Origin: Evernia prunastri | Lineage: Eukaryota > Ascomycota > Lecanoromycetes > Lecanorales > Parmeliaceae | NCBI GenBank assembly: GCA_003184365.1 | Contig: NKYR01000072.1 | Location: 1 to 64,000, forward strand | Direction of reading: 5' to 3' | DNA: 64,000 bases | In this document: positions 42,836-54,300 of the stretch, in pieces | Layout: each line of letters opens with the position of its first letter | Numbering within the stretch: position 1 is the first letter of the stretch | Notes under the pieces: generated by a model | Told to the model about the DNA's origin: nothing | Databases searched by the model: none | The model's input: the letters and a program-made list of their open reading frames with translations, nothing else | Position numbers and translations under genes: made by a program

Positions 42836-44173
42836 ATGACAGAAACGCTCCACAACGCGCCCATAGTGCTGGATAATGGGAGTGGGACAATTCGAGCTGG
42901 CTTTGCCGGCGAGGACCTCCCGAAATGCTACTTCCCATCGTTTGTGGGTAGGCCAAAACATTTGAGGGTGCTGGCTGGGGCTCTAGAAGGGGATGTGTTT
43001 ATTGGCAAAAGAGCGGAGGAGCTTAGAGGGTTATTGAAGATACGATATCCGTTGGAGCATGGCATAGTCACCGATTGGGATGATATGGAAAGGATATGGC
43101 AGTTTGTGTATCAGGAAGAGTTGAAGACTTTGAGTGAAGAGGTACCCTGCCTACAGCATTCTCTCTGGGACTTACACCAAGAATTGCCGCCAAGACTTGG
43201 CTGACTGAGAACATTGATGAAAACAGCACCCAGTCCTGCTCACGGAACCTCCTCTTAATCCACGAGCGAATCGGGAAACCGCCGCTCAAATTCTCTTCGA
43301 AACATTCAATGTCCCGGCACTGTATACCTCAATACAAGCTGTCCTCTCACTCTACGCTTCTGGTCGTACAACAGGCATAGTCCTTGATGCAGGCGATGGC
43401 GTTTCGCACGCAGTACCGGTCTACGAAGGCTTCGCAATGCCAAGCAGTATACGGCGCATCGACGTTGCGGGGAGAGACGTGACGGAATACATGCAGTTGC
43501 TGTTTCGAAAGAGTGGCTATGTATTTCACACGAGTGCAGAGAAGGAAGTTGTGAGGCATATCAAGGAGAAGCATTCATACGTGGCACTGGATCCGAAGAA
43601 GGAAGAGAAGGAGTGGATCCAGCATGTGGGAAGGCCGGATAGCAAGGTGCAGGAGTATACGCTACCGGACGGAATCAAGATGAAGGTGTGTCTCTCGCAG
43701 TCGGTTTTGAAAATCACGATACTAAGGTGATTAGATTGGTGCGGAGAGATATCGTGCGCCTGAGATACTGTTCGAACCTGAGATCATTGGGCTCGAATAT
43801 CCGGGGGTGCATCAGATCGTTGTGGATGCCATCAACAGGACAGATATGGACCTTCGAAAGTCCTTATTTGGCAATATCGTGCTGTCAGGGGGCTCCACGC
43901 TGACCAAAGGGTTCGGAGACCGATTGCTGCATGAAGTGCAGAGGTTAGCGGTCAAGGATATGAGAATCAAGATCTTTGCTCCTCCCGAGCGGAAATACAG
44001 TACTTGGATTGGTGGTAGTATCCTTGCCGGGTTGAGTACTTTCCGGAAGGTCTGTTATCGAGTCCCGATTGGTCCGATGTCCATACTAACGTATTGACGC
44101 TCACCTGCAGATGTGGGTCAACATTGATGACTGGCACGAGAATCCTGAAATGATTCATACGAAATTCAATTAG
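42836..44173 (+). CDS. ARP1: Actin-related protein Arp1 (centractin), dynactin filament subunit
   Basis: Four exons, 42836-43141, 43227-43685, 43735-44049 and 44111-44173, give 380 residues, the usual Arp1 length. Arp1 polymerises into the short filament of dynactin, the cofactor of cytoplasmic dynein, needed for nuclear migration and hyphal growth; the Neurospora orthologue is ro-4. Actin-fold motifs are present: IVLDNGSGTIRAGFAGEDLP (phosphate 1 loop), GIVTDWDDMERIW, TGIVLDAGDGVSHAVPVYEG (phosphate 2), and NIVLSGGSTLTKGFGDRL. The last exon reads MWVNIDDWHENPEMIHTKFN, whose start is close to actin but whose ending is Arp1-like. All introns (85, 49 and 61 nt) are phase 0. Arp1 is preferred over conventional actin because of the LPKCYFPSFVGRPKH and C-terminal sequences. 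Confidence 0.93.
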
Positions 44174-45236
44174 AAAGCTCAACACTGTCTAAAGACCAGC
44201 CTTTCTCCAGCACAATGTTCGAATATAGCGCAACTATTACTTTACGTCAAGGAATAGTGGATCGAACGTATTTCCGATGAGGGGAGAGTAACAGGTTAAG
44301 CAGGTTAAGGAAGCCCAGGCCCCGAGAGTTTCAGACCGCTGTACCAGGCTGGCCGCTGTGTGCGTACTTCGCTCTAGGCTGTTTACTTAGGCTGTTTACC
44401 CCAGGTTTCGGACCGTCGTTCCTGGTGATTGAAATGCGGGGAAATGCACTATTACACGAGCCCCATCTTAGGGGCAGAAATCTTCAAGCTGGCCTATCTA
44501 TACCTTAGAGACTGGACCATGGCAACTGAATCCCACAGGTGTGCTGTTAAATAATCCATCAAGACGCGGAAATGAAATGAACCGCGGCTGGGTATATTAT
44601 TCTCAATTCGTTATACCTAGGTTTTATTGCTGTCAAAAACAGGTCAAGAAATGCAGGGAGAGTGCATTTGGTTGTGAAGAGTGAAGAGTCATGAGTATCA
44701 CGGCATCCAGTGGTAGCATCACGTTTCTGCACCAGGTTCTCTGGCTGGATCTGGTACTAAATTAGACAAAATGCTAGAATGCACTTTTGGGAATTTCCAT
44801 TACCCCCATAATACCCAATTATTACCCTCATGAAACTGGGTACAGTGGGACCCCTCCCTGAAGCCAAGGAGAATTCAAGGGAACAAGGAGTCAAGGCGTA
44901 AGCAAAAATTGCTGAATCTAACAACGTCCTCCCAAAATCTGGCGTTATGACTGGATACAATGTTTAGTCTTACGCAATACCAGCTTCTAATTACGTTTTG
45001 CCTTTTACCTTCCGCCTCAAAAGCAGCGAGTGCAAACTTCCCTCATAATCCGCTGCCTCTTGGCGGAGCGTGTTCCGACCGTTGGAAGATTTCAGCTCGG
45101 AAGGCTTGGGAAGCTTCTGGCGGATTCGACGCCGCTTTGTTGGAGCTCCCGCCTTACTTACCTCATCGCGTCGGTTGGCTGCGGTCAACTCGGTCACGCA
45201 CGCATCAGATTTTCTCACTTTTAATTGGGCACTTTC

Positions 45237-45267
45237 CAGTTAACGGATTAGTATTGGCAGTTAACGG
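45237..45267 (+). promoter_or_regulatory. Duplicated CAGTTAACGG element
   Basis: The 10-mer CAGTTAACGG occurs at 45237-45246 and 45258-45267, spaced by 21 bp (two helical turns), about 95-125 bp upstream of the TATA box. The AACGG core resembles Myb-type binding sites. A regulatory role is inferred from position and repetition. Confidence 0.4.
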
Positions 45268-45360
45268 CATAGTAAGGGGAGAAAAAGTTGTTCAAGTCTC
45301 CAAGAAGCTTCCAACATGTCATTATTATCCACTTGGCGGTGTCTCCGATGTGGGAAGGGG

Positions 45361-45370
45361 ATATATAAGG
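45361..45370 (+). promoter_or_regulatory. TATA box of the Par32-like gene
   Basis: ATATATAAGG, about 200 nt upstream of the first ATG; followed by a CA-rich leader lacking other ATGs until 45562. Confidence 0.6.
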
Positions 45371-45561
45371 GCGGTACGGTCTCGTTGCCTTTTGATTGAG
45401 TATTCACAAGACACATCTACTTCCACATCAGTTTGATATTCAAACAAACAAACAAAATCAAATTACAAGACATCTAGCAATCTTCCTGAAAACCCAGTCG
45501 ACCACCCCTACTACCTCACACATCACACAAACCACCTTCCTCCCACACCACAAAACCATAC

Positions 45562-46143
45562 ATGAGCGACGCCCTCGTCTTCGAATACATCACCAACCGC
45601 CCCACAACCCAAACCAACCTACCACCACATCACCACCACCACAACCACCACCACCCACCCACAAAAATGACGACCCCAACCCCCTTCATCACCCTCCGCG
45701 AACCCGCCCCCCACCACCCCCCGCGCATGTCCTTCGGCCGCGGCGGTGCCGGCAACCGCACCTCCCCCTCCCGCCCCTTCCCCCCATCCACCCTCACAGC
45801 CACAAACGCCACCACCCACAGCCTACGCTCCCCTTCCTCCACATCCACAACCACCACCTCCTCCAAATCCTCGCACCACGCCCAGGGGCCAAACTTCAGC
45901 ACTGGCCGCGGCGGCGCGGGCAACATGCACGTCGCGGACGAGGAGCGCCGCATGTTCAGCTTCGACGAGGAACTGGCGAAGGAGGGGAAGGTGGGACAGG
46001 TGCCCGTGTACCATATCGGGCGCGGGGGCTTGGGGAATGCGGTGGATGAGGGGAGGAGGAGGGGGAGTGGGGGGAGTGGAGGGAGTGGGGTTCGGGGGAG
46101 TTTGGAGTGGGTGAGGGGGTTGGGGTTGGGGAGGAAGGGGTGA
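45562..46143 (+). CDS. Par32-like DUF3602 protein with three GRGGxGN motifs
   Basis: Single open frame of 193 residues. The motif GRGGAGN appears at 59-65 and 115-121 and as GRGGLGN at 153-159, each preceded by a Ser/Thr/Ile-rich context. This repeated motif defines the fungal DUF3602 family, whose yeast member Par32 is a TORC1- and Npr1-regulated phosphoprotein that inhibits Mep ammonium transporters. The rest is Ser/Thr/Pro-rich, with a His run (HHHHHNHHH at 23-31) and a C-terminal Gly/Arg-rich tail. The start could also be Met36 or Met56 (MSFGRGGAGN); I keep 45562 because the leader is ATG-free. A strong TATA box upstream suggests regulated expression. A role in nitrogen signalling is inferred from the family only. 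Confidence 0.75.
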   Translation: MSDALVFEYITNRPTTQTNLPPHHHHHNHHHPPTKMTTPTPFITLREPAPHHPPRMSFGRGGAGNRTSPSRPFPPSTLTATNATTHSLRSPSSTSTTTTSSKSSHHAQGPNFSTGRGGAGNMHVADEERRMFSFDEELAKEGKVGQVPVYHIGRGGLGNAVDEGRRRGSGGSGGSGVRGSLEWVRGLGLGRKG

Positions 46144-46535
46144 GTGGGAGGGGGAGGGGGAGGGATGCGAGTTTGGGGTGGTTGATTTGAAAAAGTCCCG
46201 TTTTTAATTTTCTGGTTGGCTTGTGCCTTTCTTCGGAGCAGGGCTGTTGCATGTGGGGAACGGCCGGGGAGGTTAGCGATTGCTTTACGCGACATGATTG
46301 TTTTTGATGTCTTTCTTCGGGCTGGTTCCCGGTGAGTACCGTTACGGAGTTTCACTGCACCAGATACCCCAACATAGCGAGCGAGCGAGCATCGGCATTT
46401 TGATGAATATATAGTCACACACAGCAATAATAATCAGTTCGTCAAGCACATCTCTGCGAAATTCGTTTCAGGTCTTTTGTGCATACATACGATGAAAGAT
46501 GACCGTATGATGATGATACGACTAGATACCACATT
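46144..46535. other. Convergent intergenic region
   Basis: 392 bp between two convergent stop codons. G-rich at its start, with a short GCGA repeat at about 46378-46390. No gene. Confidence 0.45.
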
Positions 46536-48275
46536 CTACGGTCTCGCCAATTCCAGCACGCTCCTTATCCTCTCCGCGCTGGCAGCCAACCACGTCCCAT
46601 CGCCATTCCCGTCCCCGTCCGTCCCCCTCCTCGTCTGCTTCTTCCTCGCCTTCGCCGTCCTCGCCTTGATCCCGGCCTCCGCCGCCTCCTGCAGCCCTGG
46701 CGTCCAGGCCAACCCGACGTGGTAGTCCAAGAGCCGCAGCAGCGTCTCCGCGCACAGGCTGACCTTCGTGTTGTCCGCGACGCTGCTCGTGTTCGCCGCG
46801 TACGGCAGGTAGCTCCGCTCGAGTACGTCCTGCGACATGTTGTCGTTGAGCGGCAGCGGTGCGGACGCCGCGATGAGGGAGCGCAGGATGTACTGCGTGA
46901 GGGAGGATGCTGCGGCCGGGGCGAGGGCGCGGAGCGTGGGCGGGGAGATGATGAGGAAGAATGCGGGGACGGGGAGGGAGCGGATGTGTTCGAGGAAGTT
47001 GTCGTAGAGCGTGTTCAGGTCTGTGAAGTCGTCGGGGAAGACGGCGGAGGCTTTGGACAGGAGGGAGAGGAGGCGGAGACGCAGCTTGACGGAGTCCATG
47101 CCGCCGAGGTCGTCGGCGACGTTGGGGATAGCATCTCGCGATGGAGAGGTTTGCTCGGGCGGAGAGGAGTGTTCCTCTCCCGAATCTTCCAAGTCCTCGT
47201 CATCTTCGTCTTCCATGTAGTCACCGTAGTCGTCGGCTTCGATATCAATTTTCCTCTCCGCTTTCTTGACGTCGGTGTCCTTCCTCAGCTCCTTCGTCTC
47301 GTTCTGCCAGATTTCACCAAATTCCGCAACGGTTTTGTTTCGACCGTCTGCGAAGACGGCCCTCAAGATCTTTCGTTGCCTCCCTGCAGTCGTGACTCCC
47401 GAAGTGATGTATTTCATAATCAAGCTCTTCTCTCTCCCCTCATTCCCTTCCCCATGTTCTCGCGCGTCCCAGTCCGCCTCAAGCACGTCAAGCATGTATG
47501 AAAGCCAAGGGTTCCAGCTCTCCCATCGTCGTTTGTGCAAGATACTGCAGTTGAAGCACCACCCGACGACCTGCCAGAACTCTTCCGCTCGTGCCCACAA
47601 TGACCCCACATTCGCCAATTCGGTATCAATGGCCCCAGTCTCATCAGCAGAAAAGTCTACTCCTTCACCCGTGGTTCTTCTTCTCCCACTTCCTCCGCGC
47701 CGCGACGAAAATCCGAGGCTGTGAAAAGCAAAGGCTTCGTTGAGGTTGCCATGGACTGGACCAGCATGCTTCAATAGCAATCGTAGGTATCGAAGCGCAA
47801 GGCTTGCGGCTTGGATTCGGTCCAAGGTCTTCGCGCGTGTCGTCAGAGTAGGATGGACGGTCAGTGTTGCGATCAAAGCAATGTACTGAGGCGGAGGAAG
47901 GAAAGCAGCGAGAGGGTTTTCAGACGCGTATCCAGATGTCAAGAGTGAAGTCAGGAGGTTCAAGGCTTGACAGTAAAGACCTTCTTCGAAGTATATCATA
48001 CAATGTTCGCGGAGTTCATAGGGTAAAGCTCTGACGGCGCGATATGAGGGTAGATGGCCGGAGGAGTACGTCGTTGTAGGAGAAGCATCCAGCTCTCTTG
48101 CTGATGGAGAGGAGCTCGGTATCGTCAATGAAGATGACGGTGGAAGGTTTCCAGATTGCATGTCTCTTTTCCCGCAAGCCATTTGAGTCCTTGCTGGCTG
48201 AAAGTCACACAAATAGAGAGACGCGCGAGGGGCAGGTAACGTTGAACGCGCTAGGCCGGCGCACGTGACGTCCAT
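46536..48275 (-). CDS. Unrecognised 579-residue fungal protein with helical N-terminal half
   Basis: Single open frame without an obvious intron, 579 codons from the most upstream ATG; Met32 or Met39 are plausible alternative starts because the first 38 residues look like leader sequence. The N-terminal half after residue 75 is predicted by eye to be helical (YRAVRALPYELREHCMIYFE, then LYCQALNLLTSLL) and contains tryptophan-rich segments (ARAEEFWQVVGWCFNCSILH, RRWESWNPWLSYMLDVLEAD). A very acidic linker follows (DYGDYMEDEDDEDLEDSGEE), then a second helical region (DSVKLRLRLLSLLSKASAVF) and a basic tail (KARTAKARKKQTRRGTDGDG). There is no membrane segment or enzyme motif that I recognise. Such an architecture suggests a scaffold or nuclear complex subunit, but this is speculation. 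The long open frame on the opposite strand (46719-47501) is a composition shadow. Confidence 0.75.
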   Translation of the reverse strand: MDVTCAGLARSTLPAPRASLYLCDFQPARTQMACGKRDMQSGNLPPSSSLTIPSSSPSARELDASPTTTYSSGHLPSYRAVRALPYELREHCMIYFEEGLYCQALNLLTSLLTSGYASENPLAAFLPPPQYIALIATLTVHPTLTTRAKTLDRIQAASLALRYLRLLLKHAGPVHGNLNEAFAFHSLGFSSRRGGSGRRRTTGEGVDFSADETGAIDTELANVGSLWARAEEFWQVVGWCFNCSILHKRRWESWNPWLSYMLDVLEADWDAREHGEGNEGREKSLIMKYITSGVTTAGRQRKILRAVFADGRNKTVAEFGEIWQNETKELRKDTDVKKAERKIDIEADDYGDYMEDEDDEDLEDSGEEHSSPPEQTSPSRDAIPNVADDLGGMDSVKLRLRLLSLLSKASAVFPDDFTDLNTLYDNFLEHIRSLPVPAFFLIISPPTLRALAPAAASSLTQYILRSLIAASAPLPLNDNMSQDVLERSYLPYAANTSSVADNTKVSLCAETLLRLLDYHVGLAWTPGLQEAAEAGIKARTAKARKKQTRRGTDGDGNGDGTWLAASAERIRSVLELARP

Positions 48276-49416
48276 CTTCCGTCAAGGTAGAGTTTTGATT
48301 TTACGTACCTCGGTACTGCTTTGACGTCTTTGCACTGCTTGCCCAGCTCATTCGGTCAAAGGCTCAGTCTTCGAAGGGCATACACTTCGGTAGATGCCTA
48401 GACTATCCACTTCCACGATGACAAACCCGTCTCAAGAAGATGCCATGGCACCGTATTTAGAGCGGTTCTTGTTTGGTGAACCTCACCGAGTCGCACCGCA
48501 TCTTAGTGCAAGTATACATGCTCGATCACGTAACCTGGCCCCACTGCTCTACATGTGATTGAAGGCCTAGGGTACATACTCCCTGCCTGGAAGTCGAATC
48601 GTTCTACGAGTAGCTCTCAGGCCAATAATCTTGGGCATCAAACCTAGCGCCGCAAACGCCCACATACCTGAACTTGAAGCACCTTCTCAGTCATAAAGAC
48701 GCAAACGTCTAAGAATCTGTTGCCTAGAAGCACGCTTAATCAACAACGGAGCTGGTCTCCATTATTGGCGATGGTGTGTATACTACAAGTTCTTGGGGAC
48801 TGCCTCCAACAGCTTGCCCGGCCATCCACCCTTCGACTTGATGGGCAGTTGTCTTCTCCTTCTGGGCTGCATATTAGACAAGAGCGTGGCAAATATGTCC
48901 TAGATGAATCCTACCGAGGTATGGAATTTTAGAATTCGGTCAGTGCTAGGTTGGATATCACTTGCCCTCGGAAATGGTTTGATCAGACACACTGAGATTT
49001 AATTTTTCGGATATGTGCAAACCTCCTCTATCACTATGATAGCCTTACTCTATACAGATATCATGAAGCTAAAAACATCTCTGGGTGTACCCCGCTAGCG
49101 GCCGGAGACGTTCGATCTCGGAATACCGTGGCACCCACACTTATTACATCGCCAATATAGTAAGGCAGCCTACATGCCCAACCGGAAACATGGGAAACTT
49201 CCAATTCCTATCACTACATCTACCAATTTCCATGCCTCATACCAATCACATCGTAGAACGAACATCTCCACATGATGTCCTACACCCCTGAGGAAACCAG
49301 CATTCTTCTCATCGCCGATCGGTCCTTGTGCTGGGCCAGTCTTGAGAGATGGAATACTTAAAGGAATAGATTCCCTCCACCTTCGACTGACATTCTACTC
49401 TTCAAAAGCCAACAAG
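48276..49416. other. Intergenic region between divergent genes
   Basis: 1.14 kb between the unknown protein (-) and the small secreted protein (+). No gene or distinct element is recognised. Confidence 0.45.
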
Positions 49417-50162
49417 ATGAAACTGACGACCTGCTTGCTCCTCCAGGGGCTGGCTCTAACAAGCTATGCGTCTACCACCAAGGTCACCGCCAACGTCAGT
49501 ATTCTAATGCCCATGTCTGGATATCCCCAATTTGAGAGCACTCCACTAACGACGTCAAGTACGACGACCTCAGCGACCCAGCCGTCCCCATTCCCAATCC
49601 CGCATCTGGCATTGGTACCTACGAATTTATGACCTACAACTCCTTCTCTCTAGGCAACACCGCCGACATGCTCGTCGGAGGTATTCCCGCTCATACAGAG
49701 CCTAACGCCATCATAACAAACTCCCAGCAGCAAGGCATCAATGGAACCCCCTCTCTCACCATCGCTAAGCCCTACAAATCCTTTGGGTTGATCGATTTTT
49801 GGTTCGGTTGCTCAGCTCACTCGGGCGAGGGAGCCGCCAATCTCGCCATCCGATGCACCGTCACGGTTGCCGGGTTTCAGAGTTCGTCGGACAAGGAGGT
49901 CGCGCTGGCCTCGTACACATTTACGCCTCCGGCTGTCAGGTAAGCCTGAGTGACTCCCGTCACTCTACCGGCATCTGCTCTCTAATGGATCCTGACATGT
50001 TTTGGGGGGGGTGTTACTAGTGTCGCATCCGTGCCAATGATCCATGCGGTCTTACCGCCCAGTTTTCAATCCTCGGGCATCAAGAACGTCACCATTGTTC
50101 AAGACGATCCGACGACGGAAAGCTTGCTGGTTGACAGTGTGAGCTACTACCTTTACCAGTGA
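49417..50162 (+). CDS. Small secreted protein, beta-rich, function unknown
   Basis: Three exons, 49417-49494, 49560-49939 and 50021-50162, give 199 residues. The first exon supplies a signal peptide (MKLTTCLLLQGLALTSYAS). The mature part begins near YDDLSDPAVPIPNPASG and contains GIGTYEFMTYNSFSLGN, KSFGLIDFWFGCSAHSGEGA, IRCTVTVAGFQS and, in exon 3, IKNVTIVQDDPTTESLLVDS before VSYYLYQ. The two cysteines in FGCSAHSGEGA and IRCTVTV are spaced as for a disulphide in a beta sandwich. I recall many fungal secreted proteins with this pattern but no established function. Introns of 65 nt (branch CACTAAC) and 81 nt have matching phases (0 and 2). No catalytic motif is visible; an effector or cell-surface role is possible but unproven. 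Confidence 0.8.
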
Positions 50163-51316
50163 GGAATGAAAAGTGGTTGCCCGTGACCGGTAGCGTTTAG
50201 ACAAGGAGGTAGGGGAGCGGGTGGGTTTTTCCCTGGGCGGCCAGTTTTCCCCACCCGGTTTTGTCAATGATGCCTCCTCTTCTTGCTCAGATGTACGTAC
50301 ATTGGTTCTAGTGGAGAGAAAGTCATGCAACAAAAAATCCCGTGCCTCGTCCCGAGTCAAACGAACCAGCGTGATTCGAACCAGACCTTGGAGTTGGGGG
50401 TGGGGCTGACGGGTAATAGCCAAGAGCATCCATCGGTCATCGTTGGCTCGAAGAACAGTTCACCATACGTCAAGGTAAAGTAAGATTCAAGATAACCTGC
50501 CTACTCTATCATGTATAATGGATGTATGAAGGTAAAGATACGGCCGGGGCACGGAAAATGCCGGCTGGAGTATATACAGAATTACAGTCTGGACCCCTCC
50601 GCGCCGGAGCCTTCTCCCCCCCCACCCCTTCCTTCCTTTCCCCTACCTTACCTTTCGCCCCCTTTGTAGAAAGGCACACACCTTCGGCATGCGGTACTCA
50701 CATTTTAACATCCATTCGTTTATTACTCGATCATCCGTCAAGCCTGGAATCGTTAATCCCTCGAGGCTGGAACACTTACCTTACCTGGCCGAGCACACTA
50801 GGTAAGGTAAGGTACCTTAGGCAGGAAGCAGGTAGGTAGGCATAAAGGAGGTAGGCATGAAGGGCCCGCTCAATCTGAACTCCATCCATCTATCTCTTCA
50901 ACTGGCCTGTTTCTTCCTCACTCAATTTAACAGGCCACAGGGATACCTTTTGGAAAAGGGGCTGGAATGCCCTCTTCTTCTGCTGGAAGGTAAGGTATGT
51001 ACGTTGGTTTCAGGCTGCGGTCAGAGAAAACCACCGTTCAGATTTGTCATATTTCTCGAGAGGATCGATTTTGCTTTTGTTCGACACTTCTCTCGCGTGG
51101 CCTTTTGCGTAGTTCGGAGTAATGCGGGGAAAAGAACGATGCTCGTTGATCGAAGTAGCTATATTATTCTTCTGACCGTAGTGGTACGATGGAGCTATAT
51201 ACCTAGCTGATGGGGTGGTGCGATAGAGCCATGTTACTTAGCTGATAATGCACTAAGCGAAGTAGCTAGCTAGCTAACGAGTCACTCCCTACTTAGCTAA
51301 AGCCATCTGAAGCCTT
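50163..51316. other. Convergent intergenic region
   Basis: 1.15 kb with no supported gene. GGTAAGGTAAGGTACC-type short repeats lie at about 50800-50850 and AGCTAGCTAGCT near 51264. These GGTA/CCTA simple repeats recur elsewhere in the window (24.8 and 55.8 kb). Confidence 0.45.
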
Positions 51317-54300
51317 TCACGCCTCGTCTTTCTTGACAAACATGGCCTTGAAGTCAGCGTTGCTCTTCGCCTTTCCACTCTCCCCTCCTTCCCCTGTTCC
51401 GTTCATCTCTGCATCCTTGCCCTCCCCATCGTTCGACGCCCTCGGTCCGCTCAAGCCTGCTCCTCCCCTCTTAATTCCCAAGCCGCCTTTCCCACCCCTT
51501 CTCGTCCCAGGTTGACCAGGCCTTCGTATCGGTGCCGACCCCTGTAACTGTGCGTTGGTAGTCTTTGCTGCTGCACTGACTGGTATACGGTCACTGCGAT
51601 ATTCTGCTTTCTGCTGGTTCATTTCATCAACCGTCCCAACGCGTATCCTTCGTTCAGGAGCTATCTCATGCCCTTCAAGTGCAAGTAACGCTTTCCCTAC
51701 GGAGGCTTGACTTTTGTACTCGATGATAGCTCCCTGATGGTTCGGTCTGAGGGAGATTTTCACCAGTTCCCCGTAAGGTTCTGTGAGAGCTCGGATTCGG
51801 GCGTCATTCACCGTATCTGGTATGTTGAGGAGCGCGAGGGTACGGGATTGAATTTCAGAGAACTTGGACTGGCCTGCTGAGCTGATAGGGGATGTAGGCG
51901 AGGCGACACTTTGGGTGTCGCCGTTAATATGTGGAGCCGGGGAAGCGGTGCCACGTTGAGATGTCGAAGTAGAGGTGACGATTCGGTTTTGCTTGCGTTT
52001 AGACATGTCGTCTGTCGAGATCGAGACGTTTAAGACGCGATCTCCAAGCTTTGTGAGGTTCATTTCAAGGGCTGCTTCGGCTTCGTCCTGACAAGCAGTT
52101 AGCGAAGGTATGAACAATACGATTGATGGGGTTGAGCCTACTTTACTTCGGAAGACTACGTAGGCTATGCCTTTACTAGTGCCATCGACTTTAGTGAGTA
52201 CTCTTACGCTCTCAACGTAACCAAATCTCTTGAAGGCTTCTTTGATGTCCGCCCTCGTGGTATTCCGATCGAGATTGACCAGGTAGAGCTCTCGGCCATC
52301 ATAGATGGCGCCTTCTCTCGGTTTCTTATGCCCCGGATCCGATAGTTTGGCTAAAAGCTTGAGGCTGTCTCCAAGGTCCTGACCGTCAAGTTCAGTGGCC
52401 GATTTGGCGTCGCTTGATGATTTGAACTGAACATAGCAGAAGCGTCGATGTGTGTTGAACTTGAGGGACGGGAAACGAATGTCAACAATTTCTCCATACT
52501 GCAAACCGGTCAGCGTTCTCAAAGTTTGTCTCTAGAGAGGCATCCCACCTTCTCAAACTTCTCTCTGATCCAAACCTCATCAGCAACAGGAGGAAAATTG
52601 CAAACGTACAATGTCGATCTGGAGCCAATTTGAACTTCGATTGCCCTATTGTCAAACGTCTTCATATCTTTTGTTTGGGCGGTTAAAACATCTTCTTTCG
52701 AATCGAACTCGATAGACGCTGTTGCTGATCGACGATCAGCTTCTGGCATGAGTTTCAGGCTGTTTATTGTGCCGCACTGTTAGATGATCAGCACGTAGAA
52801 GAAGGATGCCAAATCAATCGGACTCACATCTCTGAAGTACTGCCGCAGCCTTGTCTCAGTCGTCTCGGGCGGTAGATTCTTCACCACGATGGTGGCATTC
52901 TCACGGTCACGTTTGAGGATCGAAGGAGCCGGAAGATGCTGCTCTTCTTCCTGCGCTTCTGTTGACTCGGCGACATCTGGTCGACTCTTCTTGCTGAACC
53001 CTGCCTCGTCCACGTCCTCCCGTTTCCGCTTGCCGGAAATCTGGCTGCCCTCTTGAATGCTTGCAAGATCTTGCTGTGCCTGCTGCTGTTGCTGAAACGC
53101 TTCTACCTGTGCCTTCTCATACGCCGTGTAAGCCTCCTTTTCTCTCCTCTTCTGCACAGCCCTTCTAGCTTTCCAGACATGTGCAACTGAAGACTGAAGC
53201 TCCTCAGCATCTTCGTTGTCTTCACAGTGACGCTGTAAAGTGTCTATGATCCTTTCCGGCCAATCTAAATTTGGCCGCCTCAGAGCTTGCTGCAGGACCT
53301 TCGTGGCCTCCGTGGGCTTGAAGGGTCGTCCACCACCGTTCGGATCGGTCTCACTGTAAACTAGCTTGCTCCAAGTGTTCATCTCCCATAAATAGAAACG
53401 AAGCCAGAATTCGTAGCTATCGCCATTCTTCGAACTCAACTTTTTCCAAGACTCCCTGGCGCCTTCCCAGTTGCGACTCTGAGTCAAATATCTTATATAG
53501 ATCTTCTCCAAGCGGTATTGTGGATCGCCTTGATAGTCGGTGCCATACTTCGTGCGGCCCATGTTGTCCATGTCCTCAATTGCAGAACGAATACCGACCT
53601 CCGCTACGTCCATATCTTCATCTGTGGAGTCTTGATGAAAAGCTCGCCTTCTGAGAAAGCCGCACCAGGCAGTGCTAACTTTGAGTACCTCTTCCAAGCC
53701 CCCAGCATCAAGTAGGCCGGTACTTGTCGCTTTATGCTTAATATCTCCAATATCGGGGAATGCCAGATTGCTAGTTTCTGCTGATAGGAGGAACTGTGAC
53801 CATAGAGTCCCTGACCAAGGACAATGACGGGTTGCCTTTTCTAGAACTGGAAGGGTTGATATATCTCGACGACGGTGGGTTGTGATTTCCTCGATCAGGA
53901 ACATAGCATAGCCCTCCCATAGTTCAGAGGTGGAAGGAAAACGAAGGGTAGCCCGTTGGTAAACAGCATTTGCAAGTTCGAACTTGAAGCTGTGTTTCTT
54001 TCGATTTTGGGACAGCTCCCAGTCGATGTAGTCGACATACGCCTTCAATTCGGCGTCTTTGTCGTTCTTTTCGCTTGCGCGCATGATGTCAAATTCCATC
54101 ATCTCACGCAGACTGAAGGTTTGTTTGGCATCTAGTCCCAGCCTGTTCGCCGTGACCATCGTGACTTCGTATTGTGCATTATCGTATCTTGAGACAAAAT
54201 TCGAATAGGCTTGGAACGTTTGATCCCACGTTGCGTGAGGCGTTTGGAGGCGATTAATGAAGTGATACTGGGTATCGTTGATCACCTCTTGCAGAGGGGA

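Larger units (their letters stand above)
44174..45561. other. Long intergenic region and upstream region of the Par32-like gene
   Basis: 1.39 kb. The plus-strand frame 44960-45436 (158 codons) overlaps the presumed TATA box and leader of the next gene and is not accepted as coding. Two CAGTTAACGG sites and a TATA box are listed separately. Nothing else is visible in 44.2-44.9 kb. Confidence 0.45.

Noticed and set aside
44960..45436. 158-codon plus-strand ORF with hydrophobic N-terminus
   Set aside because: It overlaps the duplicated promoter element, the TATA box and the leader of the Par32-like gene, and no domain is recognisable; probably chance.
46719..47501. 260-codon plus-strand ORF
   Set aside because: Antisense to the 579-codon minus-strand gene and of shadow-like composition (Val/Glu/Gly/Arg-rich).
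50360..50385. GATTCGAACC sequence resembling an inverted tRNA T-loop
   Set aside because: The flanks do not form an acceptor stem, D-arm or anticodon arm; no tRNA was found here or elsewhere in the window.
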